40,319 nt of DNA from RGIG8700 sp964568815 (GTDB taxonomy: Bacteria > Bacillota > Clostridia > RGIG6154). Below, one piece after another: positions 8,671-16,543 of the stretch (position 1 is the stretch's first letter; each line of letters starts with the position of its first letter). The notes under the pieces were generated by a model. That model was not told the origin of the DNA. It worked only from the letters and a program-made list of their open reading frames with translations, and did not search any database. Location of the stretch: the NCBI GenBank assembly GCA_964568815.1, contig CAZMRY010000004.1:1-40319 (forward strand), in the 5' to 3' direction. Made by a program: the position numbers and the translations under genes.

Positions 8671-10461
8671 TTATTTGCTGATAGCACCAAACTTACAGCT
8701 TGATTCACAAAGTCCGCATTTTACACACTTAGTTGTGTCAATTGTATATGGGCTCTTAATCTGACCTGTAATAGCATTAACAGGACAGTTTCTTGCACAA
8801 AGGCTACATCCTTTACACTTTTCAGGATCAATCTTATATGAAAGCAATGCTTTACATACGCCTGCACGACATTTCTTGTCACGAACATGTTCAACATATT
8901 CTTCTCTGAAATATTTAAGTGTGCTTAAGATTGGGTTAGGAGCTGTCTGTCCGAGACCACAAAGGGCACTACTCTTAACAGATTCGCAAAGTTCTTCAAG
9001 TGTATCGATATCTTCCATTTCAGCTTTACCTTCTGTAATCTTTTCTAAGATTTCAAGAAGTCTCTTTGTACCAATTCTGCAAGGTACACACTTACCGCAT
9101 GATTCGTCAACTGTAAATTCAAGGAAGAACTTAGCAATATCTACCATACAAGTATCTTCGTCCATAACAATAAGTCCGCCTGAACCCATCATAGAACCGA
9201 TTGCAAGAAGTGAATCGTAGTCAATTGGTGTATCAATAAGATCAGCAGGGATACATCCGCCCGAAGGACCGCCAGTCTGAGCAGCTTTAAACTGCTTACC
9301 ATTTGGAATACCGCCACCAATTTCATATACAACTTCTCTTAATGTTGTTCCCATAGGAACTTCAACAAGACCTGTGTTGTGGATTTTACCGCCAAGAGCA
9401 AATACTTTCGTACCTCTGCTCTTTTCAGTACCCATTGATGTAAACCATTCTACACCGTTTAAGATAATCTGAGTAATATTTGCATATGTTTCAACATTAT
9501 TTAAAAGTGTTGGCTTTTCCCATAAACCTTTAACCGCTGGGAATGGAGGTCTTGGTCTTGGTTCACCTCTGTTACCTTCAATAGATGTTAAAAGTGCAGT
9601 TTCTTCACCGCAAACAAATGCACCGGCGCCAAGCTTAATGTCAAGGTCAAAGTCAAAACCTGTACCAAAAATATCCTTACCTAAGAGACCATATTCTCTT
9701 GCCTGTCCGATAGCTGTTCTTAATCTGTTAACAGCAATAGGATATTCAGCTCTGATATAAATGTAACCCTGATTAGCACCAACAGCATAACCTGCAATTG
9801 CCATAGCTTCAATAACTGTGTGTGGGTCACCTTCAAGAACTGATCTGTCCATAAATGCACCCGGGTCACCTTCGTCGGCATTACATGCAACATATTTCTG
9901 ATCACCAACCGCGTCATGTGTGAACTGCCACTTCATACCTGTTGGAAATCCGCCGCCGCCTCTGCCTCTTAATCCAGAGTCTTTAATCATCTGAATAACT
10001 TCTTCAGGCTTCATTTCTGTCAAAACTTTACCAAGAGCCTGGTAACCGTCTATTGCAATGTATTCGTCAATACTTTCAGGATTGATAACACCGCAGTTTC
10101 TTAAAGCAACACGTTTCTGTTTTGCATAGAAGTTTGTTTCGTTAAGAGATTTAATATTATCTTCTTCAACAGTTTCACTGTAAAGAAGTCTCTTTACAAT
10201 ACGACCTTTCAAAAGGTGTTCTTCAACAATTTCTTTAACATCGTCTTTTTCTACACGGCTGTAGAAAGCACCTTCAGGATAAACAACAACGATTGGACCA
10301 AGAGCACAAAGACCAAAACAACCTGTCTGAACAACTTTTACTTCGTTTTCAAGGCCGTTTTCTTTGATGCGGGCATCAAATTCATCCTGGAGAGCTACAG
10401 AACCTGATGATGTACATCCGGTACCGCCGCAAATCAATACATGAGATCTGTATATGTTCAT
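8671..10461 (-). CDS. hydB: Hydrogenase NAD(P)H-binding flavoprotein subunit HydB (NuoF-like)
   Basis: A 596-residue electron-entry subunit that binds FMN and NAD(P)H and would be the bifurcation or diaphorase site. In order: a thioredoxin-like [2Fe-2S] domain (C11, C16, C48, C52); a NuoF core with GLRGRGGGGFPTG (FMN and nucleotide binding) and NADEGDPGAFMDRS; a linking SLBB region; ESCGKCVPCRIG plus ALCGLG, the NuoF [4Fe-4S] site; and two C-terminal [4Fe-4S] motifs (CKGCSLCARNCPV and CVKCGLCESSCKFG). This full set matches HydB/HndC of trimeric and tetrameric hydrogenases. It sits between the ferredoxin-like subunit and hydA. Confidence 0.95.
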   Translation of the reverse strand: MNIYRSHVLICGGTGCTSSGSVALQDEFDARIKENGLENEVKVVQTGCFGLCALGPIVVVYPEGAFYSRVEKDDVKEIVEEHLLKGRIVKRLLYSETVEEDNIKSLNETNFYAKQKRVALRNCGVINPESIDEYIAIDGYQALGKVLTEMKPEEVIQMIKDSGLRGRGGGGFPTGMKWQFTHDAVGDQKYVACNADEGDPGAFMDRSVLEGDPHTVIEAMAIAGYAVGANQGYIYIRAEYPIAVNRLRTAIGQAREYGLLGKDIFGTGFDFDLDIKLGAGAFVCGEETALLTSIEGNRGEPRPRPPFPAVKGLWEKPTLLNNVETYANITQIILNGVEWFTSMGTEKSRGTKVFALGGKIHNTGLVEVPMGTTLREVVYEIGGGIPNGKQFKAAQTGGPSGGCIPADLIDTPIDYDSLLAIGSMMGSGGLIVMDEDTCMVDIAKFFLEFTVDESCGKCVPCRIGTKRLLEILEKITEGKAEMEDIDTLEELCESVKSSALCGLGQTAPNPILSTLKYFREEYVEHVRDKKCRAGVCKALLSYKIDPEKCKGCSLCARNCPVNAITGQIKSPYTIDTTKCVKCGLCESSCKFGAISK

Positions 10462-10485
10462 TACTATAACCCCCTACTATTTCTA

Positions 10486-10857
10486 TTAGTTCTTTTCAGC
10501 GCCAACTGTAAATTCAGCAACAGGCTTATTGTTGATGATATGCTCAGCAACAACTCTTGCTGCTTTTTCTTCCGACATATGAACATATGTCACTTTTTCA
10601 GCACCAGGTACATAAACCTCAACAATCGGTTCATATCTGCACATACCGATGCAACCTGTCTGAGTAACAGTTACATTTGTTAAGCCTCTTTTGTCGATTT
10701 CCTGTAAGAATGCGTTTAATACAGGACGAGCACCTGCAGCAATACCGCAAGTAGCCATACCAACTACAACTCTGATACCGTCTTCACGGTCTTTACGCAG
10801 GTTAACCTGATTTAAAGTTCTGTTACGAATTTCCTGCAATTCTGCCAAACTTTTCAT
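10486..10857 (-). CDS. Thioredoxin-like [2Fe-2S] ferredoxin subunit (HndB-like)
   Basis: A 123-residue thioredoxin-fold ferredoxin, similar to the HndB subunit of tetrameric NADP-reducing hydrogenases. The core has ATCGIAAGARP (C37) and TQTGCIGMCRYEP (C69, C73). The protein contains only these three cysteines, one fewer than the four expected for a standard [2Fe-2S] site. I believe this TCGIAAGA form recurs in the family but cannot check. It has an AGGAGGT site and follows a 58-base gap after the ATPase gene, just upstream of hydB. It probably relays electrons or stabilises the HydABC complex. Confidence 0.88.
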   Translation of the reverse strand: MKSLAELQEIRNRTLNQVNLRKDREDGIRVVVGMATCGIAAGARPVLNAFLQEIDKRGLTNVTVTQTGCIGMCRYEPIVEVYVPGAEKVTYVHMSEEKAARVVAEHIINNKPVAEFTVGAEKN

Positions 10858-10915
10858 AATTTACCTCCTAAGCACTTATATATTAATTTTTTATTATTAA
10901 ACAACTTTTTATAGT

Positions 10916-11455
10916 TTAGTTTAATTCATTTAGTCCTTCATTTACATATCCGTCTATCCACATTAAAACATCGATTGTATCAAGAGGAACATCACCAAGA
11001 ACTTGTCTGATTTCTCTTGTATCAAGAACAAAGGTTTTTGAATTTTTTATATGACGATATATAAATTCCATAGCCGGAGAACCTGATATTAAGGTCTGTA
11101 TTGTTCCGGCCATATCTCCTATTGGTGCTCTGTCTATGTTGTCAAGCTCAAAGGTTGCCGTAAGAGTTGTTCCAACGCCAAGCTCTGAGGTTATATTCAG
11201 TTCTCCTCCGCATTGAATACATGCAGCTTCAAAAAGAGGAATTCCCATTCCTACTTTGCGGGTAGTTCTTGTTGTTGAGAACGGGTCTTTTACTGTTTTT
11301 AAAAATTCCTTACTCATTCCGCAACCGTTATCTTTAATTTCGATAGTAAGAAGATTATTATTTACATCCTCAACGATAGAAATTTCAATTAATGTTGCTT
11401 TTGCTTTAACAGAATTTTTTGCAATATCCAATATGTGTAACGATAATTCCTTCAT
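10916..11455 (-). CDS. GHKL-type ATP-binding protein in hydrogenase operon
   Basis: A 179-residue protein with a histidine-kinase-like ATPase fold: N box LDIAKNSVKAKA (residues about 9-20), G1 box DNGCGM (about 43-48), G2 box KVGMGIPL, and a final GTTLTATF strand. It lacks a receptor, dimerisation domain or phospho-accepting histidine of an ordinary sensor kinase. A C-terminal tail of about 65 residues is unassigned. It sits between the PHP gene and the hydrogenase structural genes and is one of two ATPases of this fold in the operon. Likely roles are anti-sigma-like or partner-switching regulation, or a kinase partner of the HydS-like protein; both are inference from context. Confidence 0.85.
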   Translation of the reverse strand: MKELSLHILDIAKNSVKAKATLIEISIVEDVNNNLLTIEIKDNGCGMSKEFLKTVKDPFSTTRTTRKVGMGIPLFEAACIQCGGELNITSELGVGTTLTATFELDNIDRAPIGDMAGTIQTLISGSPAMEFIYRHIKNSKTFVLDTREIRQVLGDVPLDTIDVLMWIDGYVNEGLNELN

Positions 11456-11463
11456 AATAACAC

Positions 11464-12156
11464 CTATTTAAAAAGTTCATCGATGCTGTTAAGATTAAGA
11501 AAAGCTTCCTTGATTGATATATCCTCAAGATAATGTGCATCAGAGTTTCTGAAAACATTATACTTTTTCAAATCTGCTCTGGCTGAAAGATATGCTTCAA
11601 CATCTGTTGTAGCCTTTGATATTTCGATATCTTTAATATCAAGATCGTCAGGTATAAAACCTAAATTTGTCAAAACACTGTACGAATGTCTGTCAACATG
11701 TGCAGGTATAAACAAACCTCCAACAGATTTTACAATATCAAACAATTCTTCAAGAGCAAGAGATGCAGGAGAAATAAGAAGTTTCTCTTCATGACCTGTT
11801 ATTTTATCATCACAGTCCATATATAACTGCTCACCAAAAATTTCAGGTCGGTTTTTTATATCAGGTAGATGCTCATATACTTTTGCTGCAACCTGTTCAG
11901 CTGAATCAATTGAGGGATAAAGAGTAAGAATATGAACTTCCTCAGAAGTTTCAACTTCCATACCTGGAATAACTTTTATTCCACATCTCTTCCCTGCCTC
12001 TATTGCTGCACGCACATTTCCAACCGTGTTATGGTCAGATACTGCAATTGTATCAAGCCCTGATATAGCAGCCATATTCACAATGTTATTCGGCGTCATA
12101 TCCTTGTCTCCACATGGAGAAAGCGCCGAGTGAATATGTAAATCATAAAAAATCAT
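11464..12156 (-). CDS. PHP-domain metal-dependent phosphoesterase
   Basis: A 230-residue PHP-domain protein. The N terminus has DLHIHSALSPCGD (first metal-binding HxH), followed by AVSDHNT, GMEVET and the later IPAHVDR and NSDAH motifs, so the metal site appears complete. Family members hydrolyse phosphate esters of nucleotides or small molecules; the substrate here is unknown. Its ATG overlaps the stop codon of the preceding DRTGG gene (TAATG), so translation is coupled. A PHP gene beside a HydS-like gene recurs, as I recall, in clostridial hydrogenase operons. Confidence 0.88.
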   Translation of the reverse strand: MIFYDLHIHSALSPCGDKDMTPNNIVNMAAISGLDTIAVSDHNTVGNVRAAIEAGKRCGIKVIPGMEVETSEEVHILTLYPSIDSAEQVAAKVYEHLPDIKNRPEIFGEQLYMDCDDKITGHEEKLLISPASLALEELFDIVKSVGGLFIPAHVDRHSYSVLTNLGFIPDDLDIKDIEISKATTDVEAYLSARADLKKYNVFRNSDAHYLEDISIKEAFLNLNSIDELFK

Positions 12157-12485
12157 TATACTTCTCCGTTAAGCTTAACCGCTATTTCATATGCAGTAAG
12201 CTCACTGCTTAATATTATAATATTCTGACTGTCAGCTTTATTTATAATTGCACTGTCCACCTGAACGCCTTCGCATAAAACTATGCAGGCAACATCAGCC
12301 AGTGACGCAACTGCAACTATATTTACATTATTCATAATAGTAATCCACACATTATTCTGTTGTGCTCTTCCCATTACCCAGCTTAACAAGTCTCCGATAT
12401 AACAGCCATTAATTTCTCTGTCTTCAAAATCCTGTTTTGTAACAACCGCCATATTAAGCTTATCTTTCAATTCGGATACTTTCAT
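12156..12485 (-). CDS. DRTGG-domain protein (first copy)
   Basis: A roughly 109-residue protein starting MKVSELKDKLNM with the small alpha/beta DRTGG fold pattern: a GCYIGDLLSWVMG segment at about residues 26-38, a VWITIMNNVNIVAVASL strand-helix segment and a final LSSELTAYEIAVKL helix. The domain is best known as a regulatory or nucleotide-sensing module next to CBS domains; it has no obvious catalytic residues. The open frame extends upstream to a TTG at 12560 inside hydS, but the start at 12485, 20 bases after the hydS stop, fits the family better. No strong ribosome binding site is visible at either start, so the choice is uncertain. Confidence 0.75.
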   Translation of the reverse strand: MKVSELKDKLNMAVVTKQDFEDREINGCYIGDLLSWVMGRAQQNNVWITIMNNVNIVAVASLADVACIVLCEGVQVDSAIINKADSQNIIILSSELTAYEIAVKLNGEV

Positions 12486-12504
12486 AATCTGTACCGTATC
12501 TTTC

Positions 12505-13788
12505 TTATGAATTATCTGTTTTTTCTTTGAACTCATAGAGTTCTTTTTCAAGCCTTCCAAGTCTTTCTTTCATTAAGAAAACGCAATCGTCTTCATCAGC
12601 AAAACCTCGTACAATGTCTTCTGCAAATGCTCTGCATGTAGGAGAACCGCATGAACCACAATCGAGTTTTGGAAGCCCATCATAAATTTCCTCAATGCGT
12701 TCCATCTTCTGCATTGCAATTTCAAAATTCTCATCAAGCTTTGAATGTTGTCTTGCTTCAACAATTTTCTGCCATTTAACAGATTCTGCATCTGCATTTA
12801 TAACATTGTTTATTACATTTTGCTTTTTAGACTGAAGAGCAATTCTCCTTGAAGCAAGGAATGAATTGGCTATACAAAGTGCTCCACCGGCACACCCGTT
12901 TATACAAGCTGAAAGTTCAATAAAATCAACAGCATTAAGTTTGCCATATTCTATTTCTTCTAAAACCTGTATTACATGATGTATACCGTCAACAGCAATG
13001 TAATCTTCAACACCTGTTCCTTTACATTCACCGCCGCTTTTTGCCCAGAAGATACCTTCACTTCCTGCAACAGCAAGTTCTTTTTCCACCTCGATTTTAT
13101 CAATAAGAGGATAAATTTTTGCAAAAGCATCTTTTACTGCTATTGCACCTGAAACACTTGATTTCTCAACAGTAAGCGGTGCTTTAATGCTTGTAACTTT
13201 AGCAGGACAAGGTGTTATAAAGAAAACTCCGATTTCTTCGTCTTTAAGGCCTGTTTTCTTAATTGCTTCTTCTCTTGCAAATCTTGCAGATGCTTCCATT
13301 GGTGAAATCACCGGCAAAATATTTTCAAGTAAATTTGGAAAGCGTTCACGAATAAGTCTTAAAACCGCAGGACAAGCAGAGCTTATAACAGGTTTTTTGC
13401 ATTCGCCTTGTGATAATATCTGTCTTGTCGCAGCACTTACATATTCAGCACCTCGAGCAACTTCAAATACATCATCAAAACCTATTTTAAGAAATCCGTT
13501 AAGTATACGGTTAACACTTATTTCACATACGAACTGACTGTAAAATGTGGGTGCAGGTATAGCAATATTGAACTTAAAGTTTTTAAGCATATCAAAACTG
13601 TCAGTAGTAACAATTTTTGCATGTGACTGACAAAGTCTTACACATTCACCGCAATCAATACAGCGTTCTTTTATTATTTTGGCTTTTCCATTTTGTACTC
13701 TTATTGCCTCAGTTGGGCAATGAGTTATACAATTGGTACAACCAAGACACTTTTCTTTATTTAGAGTAACCGAATGGAAATATTCCAT
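12505..13788 (-). CDS. HydS-like putative sensory [FeFe]-hydrogenase
   Basis: A 427-residue protein with two N-terminal [4Fe-4S] motifs (C14-C24, C43-C53) and an H-cluster domain whose three motifs diverge from catalytic enzymes: L1 SSACPAV (A138, C139), L2 ITPCPAK (C194) and L3 SACINGCAGG (C295, C299). It ends with a four-cysteine motif, CGSCGSPTC plus C402, like the Fe-S domain in RnfB and corrinoid proteins. All four H-cluster ligands are kept, but the proton-relay cysteine is alanine, as described for HydS-type sensory hydrogenases. There is no PAS domain, which fits the PAS-less (group D) type. It probably senses H2 or redox state and signals through the neighbouring ATPases or DRTGG proteins. 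Confidence 0.88.
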   Translation of the reverse strand: MEYFHSVTLNKEKCLGCTNCITHCPTEAIRVQNGKAKIIKERCIDCGECVRLCQSHAKIVTTDSFDMLKNFKFNIAIPAPTFYSQFVCEISVNRILNGFLKIGFDDVFEVARGAEYVSAATRQILSQGECKKPVISSACPAVLRLIRERFPNLLENILPVISPMEASARFAREEAIKKTGLKDEEIGVFFITPCPAKVTSIKAPLTVEKSSVSGAIAVKDAFAKIYPLIDKIEVEKELAVAGSEGIFWAKSGGECKGTGVEDYIAVDGIHHVIQVLEEIEYGKLNAVDFIELSACINGCAGGALCIANSFLASRRIALQSKKQNVINNVINADAESVKWQKIVEARQHSKLDENFEIAMQKMERIEEIYDGLPKLDCGSCGSPTCRAFAEDIVRGFADEDDCVFLMKERLGRLEKELYEFKEKTDNS

Positions 13789-13805
13789 GATTATCCCTGT
13801 CTTTC

Positions 13806-13850
13806 TGCCTGCATATTTGTCATTGTATTCCTGCTCGCAGGCAAGCAGGA
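13806..13850 (-). promoter_or_regulatory. Candidate pseudoknot before hydS-like gene
   Basis: In the 72-base gap upstream of hydS, minus-strand TCCTGCT (13844-13850) pairs with AGCAGGA (13829-13835). The loop sequence TGCCTGC (13837-13843) pairs with GCAGGCA (13806-13812). Together these make an H-type pseudoknot or two competing helices. The second arm ends 7 bases before the likely AGGGA ribosome binding site (13794-13798). The helices are GC-rich within AT-rich surroundings. Confidence 0.45.
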
Positions 13851-13860
13851 GACATTAAAA

Positions 13861-14271
13861 CTAAAGATTTACTACAAGAGTAATTACTGTTCCCTTACCG
13901 GGTGCAGTATCTATTATCATGTCATCTGTATATTTTTTAATATTAGGCAATCCCATACCCGCACCGAATCCAAGTTCCCGAATTCTGTCACCTGCTGTTG
14001 AATATCCTTCTTGCATAGCAAGCTCAATATTAGCTATACCAGGGCCATGATCACGGAATGTTACAGAAATTTTATTGCTCTGAATTTCAGCTTCACATTC
14101 TCCTCCACCGCCATGTATGATTGTATTAATTTCAGCTTCATACATTGCAATCGAGACTCTGCGTATGACATCTGGAGAAACTCCGATTTTTTTCATAACA
14201 GATTTGAAATCACTTGATGCCTCACCTGCAAGAGAAAAATCAGTTCCTGAAATAATATATTTTTTAATCAT
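13861..14271 (-). CDS. RsbW/RsbT-like ATP-binding protein
   Basis: A 136-residue GHKL ATPase of the anti-sigma type: N box AMYEAEINTIIHGG (residues about 42-55), G1 box DHGPGI, G2 box GFGAGMGLPNIKKY and a C-terminal PGKGTVITLVV strand. It has no sensor or dimerisation domain. The first residues overlap the end of the upstream DRTGG gene by 8 bases. It follows the DRTGG gene and precedes the HydS-like gene. RsbW/RsbT proteins act by phosphorylating small partner proteins or binding a sigma factor; no such partner is encoded nearby, so its target may be the DRTGG proteins or lie elsewhere. Confidence 0.87.
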   Translation of the reverse strand: MIKKYIISGTDFSLAGEASSDFKSVMKKIGVSPDVIRRVSIAMYEAEINTIIHGGGGECEAEIQSNKISVTFRDHGPGIANIELAMQEGYSTAGDRIRELGFGAGMGLPNIKKYTDDMIIDTAPGKGTVITLVVNL

Positions 14272-14623
14272 CGCAGTTTCCCGTTAATCCTTCGCTATAA
14301 AGTTTACCGCAAGAAAGATAAAGGGGATACTCTGTTGAAAGAATAGTTATTCCCTTTTCTTTTGCAAGTTCAACTACATCATCTGTAGGAACTTTTCCTC
14401 TTACGAAGCAAACAGCAAGAATATCCATCATTTCAGCGGTACGAATAACCTGTGAGTTTATAAGACCTGTAAGCAGTAACGACTGATCTTTAACAAAAGC
14501 CAGAACATCGCTCATAAGATCACATCCGCAAGCTGTGTGAATATCTTTCTGTGACAACAAGTTTTCATCTTCACCCGTCAACACACCGGCATTTAAGAGT
14601 TTTTTAATATCAGATAACAGCAT
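14264..14623 (-). CDS. DRTGG-domain protein (second copy)
   Basis: A 119-residue protein of the DRTGG family, a divergent paralogue of the copy at 12156-12485. It contains IHTACGCDLMSDVLAFVK (residues about 28-45), the conserved GCxxSDVL-like core, an LLTGLINSQVIRTAEM segment and a final TILSTEYPLYLSCGKLY helix. Near the C terminus are two further cysteines (SCG and NCDD), but I see no metal-binding pattern. It lies directly after hydC and overlaps the ATPase gene by 8 bases, so it belongs to the operon's regulatory block. Confidence 0.8.
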   Translation of the reverse strand: MLLSDIKKLLNAGVLTGEDENLLSQKDIHTACGCDLMSDVLAFVKDQSLLLTGLINSQVIRTAEMMDILAVCFVRGKVPTDDVVELAKEKGITILSTEYPLYLSCGKLYSEGLTGNCDD

Positions 14624-14635
14624 ATTATTTGCTCC

Positions 14636-15127
14636 TTAGTTATATTTAGCGAGAATATCATCTACATCATCTACTGTAAGACGACCATAAACTTCTTCGT
14701 TAACTGTAAGTACAGGTGCGAGACCACATGCACCGATACATCTTGTAGCCTCAAGTGAGAACTTACCGTCTGGTGTGCATTCACCCACTTCAATGTTTAA
14801 GAGTTGTTTAAATTTGTCAATAATATCGCCTGAGCCTTTAACATAACATGCTGTGCCAAGACAGACAGCAATATTGTATTTTCCCTTTGGATAAAGAGAA
14901 AACTGTGCATAGAACGTTACAACGCCGTAAACTTTTGAAAGCGGTACATCAAGACCTTCCGCAATCATTGTCTGAACTTCGATCGGCAAGTAACCATAGA
15001 TTTCCTGAGCTTCATGAAGCACTGGAATCAAAGCACCTTTTGAATCTTTGTATTTTGCGATAACTTCCATAAGTTTCGCTTCCTGCTCTTTTGTTCCGTT
15101 AAATGCAGGTACTTGTTTTTCTGACAT
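14636..15127 (-). CDS. hydC: Hydrogenase [2Fe-2S] subunit HydC (NuoE-like)
   Basis: A 163-residue thioredoxin-fold [2Fe-2S] protein of the NuoE family. The helical N-terminal region leads to the ligands C89 and C94 (CLGTACYVKG) and C130 and C134 (CIGACGLAP). In HydABC hydrogenases this subunit passes electrons to and from the flavin of HydB. It is the first gene of the operon, with an AAGGGGG site 7 bases upstream of the ATG and an extended -10 promoter further up. Its separation from hydB and hydA by seven regulatory or accessory genes is a notable layout. Confidence 0.95.
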   Translation of the reverse strand: MSEKQVPAFNGTKEQEAKLMEVIAKYKDSKGALIPVLHEAQEIYGYLPIEVQTMIAEGLDVPLSKVYGVVTFYAQFSLYPKGKYNIAVCLGTACYVKGSGDIIDKFKQLLNIEVGECTPDGKFSLEATRCIGACGLAPVLTVNEEVYGRLTVDDVDDILAKYN

Positions 15128-15166
15128 TTTTATGCCCCCTTTTTAATAATTGCATTAACACTTGAC

Positions 15167-15175
15167 ATTATATCA
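15167..15175 (-). promoter_or_regulatory. Extended -10 promoter of hydrogenase operon
   Basis: Minus strand TGATATAAT (15167-15175), a TGn-TATAAT extended -10, lies about 40 bases before hydC. No convincing -35 is seen at 16-18 bases. I see no clear Rex operator around it. Confidence 0.6.
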
Positions 15176-15269
15176 CAAATATATACAAAAAGCTATACTT
15201 TATATGAAATAAAATCAATATATTTTTAGTATAAATGTTCGTAATTAACAGTATTTTTATGAAAAATGA

Positions 15270-15306
15270 TAAATGTGCAACCCCACCTTGTGAGATTGCA
15301 CATTTA
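15270..15306 (-). terminator. Terminator downstream of tyrS
   Basis: TAAATGTGCAA (minus strand, 15296-15306) pairs perfectly with TTGCACATTTA (15270-15280) over 11 bp. An inner CTCAC/GTGGG extension follows, then ATCATTTTT. It starts just after the tyrS stop codon. Confidence 0.8.
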
Positions 15307-15309
15307 TAG

Positions 15310-16527
15310 TTATTCTATTACAATTTTATAGTGTTTTTTCTTACCAACTCTTACAATTGGATCGCCATTTGCAAAATCTGCTTCTGTGAGTTTAAAATCA
15401 ATAGCTTCAACGCGGGCATCATTTACATAAACACCGCCCTGCTGGATAAGTCTTCTGCCTTCACCTTTAGATGGAATTGCTTTTCCTTCAGTAAGAATAT
15501 CAATAAGAGGCTTTTCTATATCAGCCTTTGCAATTACAATTGTAGGAGCATTTGCGTCTGCGGAACCTTTAGTGAATAAAGCCTCTGCAGCAGCCTTTGC
15601 TTTATTAGCTTCTTCTTCACCATGAACAATTTTTGTTATTTCATACGCAAGAAGTGCTTTTACTTCATTAAGCTGAGCACCTTCGTAGCTTTCGTATTTT
15701 TTAAGTTCTTCAACAGGTATGAATGTAAATATTTTAATAAGCTTATTTACATCATTATCAGCTACATTTCTCCAATACTGATAGAATTCATAAGGTGTGC
15801 ATTTTTCAGCATCAAGCCAAAGTGCACCTTTTTCTGTTTTACCCATTTTTTTACCTTCTGAAGTTGTAAGAAGCTGCATTGTTAATCCATATACTTCTTT
15901 ACCCTGGAATTTTCTTACAAGGTCAATACCGCCAAGAATATTAGACCACTGATCATCTCCACCAACTTCAAGGTTACAGCCATATTCTCTGTTAAGCTGT
16001 AAAAAGTCATAGCTCTGCATAAGCATATAGTTAAATTCAATAAATGAAAGACCTTTTTCGAGTCTTGTCTGGAAACATTTTGCACGAAGCATTTCATTTA
16101 CAGAAAAATGAACACCTATTTCTCTTAAAAATTCAATGTAATTGAGTTTTAATAACCAATCGCCATTATCAACCATAATAGCTTTTCCATCTGAAAAATC
16201 AATAAATCTTGAAAGCTGTTCTTTGAATTTTGCACAGTTAGCCTCAATTTCAGGTCTGCCCATAATTCTTCTCATATCAGTCTTGCCTGTAGGGTCACCA
16301 ACCATAACAGTTCCGCCACCAATAAGTGCAATAACTTTATTTCCTGCATCCTGAAGATGCTTCATAGCAATCATTACAAGGAGATGTCCTACATGCAAGC
16401 TATCTGCTGTAGGGTCAAAACCCACATAAAAAGTAGCCTGTCCGTTATCAACAAGTTCCTTAATTTTTTCTTCATTTGTCATCTGTGCAAGCATACCTCT
16501 TGCACGTAATTCTTCAAATTTACTCAT
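15310..16527 (-). CDS. tyrS: Tyrosyl-tRNA synthetase
   Basis: A 405-residue class I synthetase that charges tRNA-Tyr. It has FYVGFDPTADSLHVGHL with the HIGH-type HVGH, GDPTGK, the tyrosine-binding QSYDF and GGDDQWSN segments, the KMSKS-type KKMGKT, and a C-terminal S4 RNA-binding domain (about residues 340-405). The frame is open 15 codons further up, but the ATG at 16527 (MSKFEELRARG) has a GAGGAG site and lies 16 bases behind hisS. No T-box leader precedes it; expression depends on the promoter at 18500-18528. Confidence 0.97.
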   Translation of the reverse strand: MSKFEELRARGMLAQMTNEEKIKELVDNGQATFYVGFDPTADSLHVGHLLVMIAMKHLQDAGNKVIALIGGGTVMVGDPTGKTDMRRIMGRPEIEANCAKFKEQLSRFIDFSDGKAIMVDNGDWLLKLNYIEFLREIGVHFSVNEMLRAKCFQTRLEKGLSFIEFNYMLMQSYDFLQLNREYGCNLEVGGDDQWSNILGGIDLVRKFQGKEVYGLTMQLLTTSEGKKMGKTEKGALWLDAEKCTPYEFYQYWRNVADNDVNKLIKIFTFIPVEELKKYESYEGAQLNEVKALLAYEITKIVHGEEEANKAKAAAEALFTKGSADANAPTIVIAKADIEKPLIDILTEGKAIPSKGEGRRLIQQGGVYVNDARVEAIDFKLTEADFANGDPIVRVGKKKHYKIVIE

Positions 16528-16543
16528 ATCTATAACTCCTCTG

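Noticed and set aside
8876..9220. 114-codon plus-strand frame inside hydB
   Set aside because: It is a Ser-rich antisense shadow of a gene with full NuoF motifs.
13806..13850. Small open frames (10-11 codons) in the gap before hydS
   Set aside because: Two tiny frames exist, but their codons show no pattern and the helices account for the sequence better.
15128..15180. Possible Rex operator at the hydrogenase promoter
   Set aside because: The sequence GTGTTAATGCAATTATTA only partly resembles TTGTTAA-N4-TTAACAA; the right half-site does not match.
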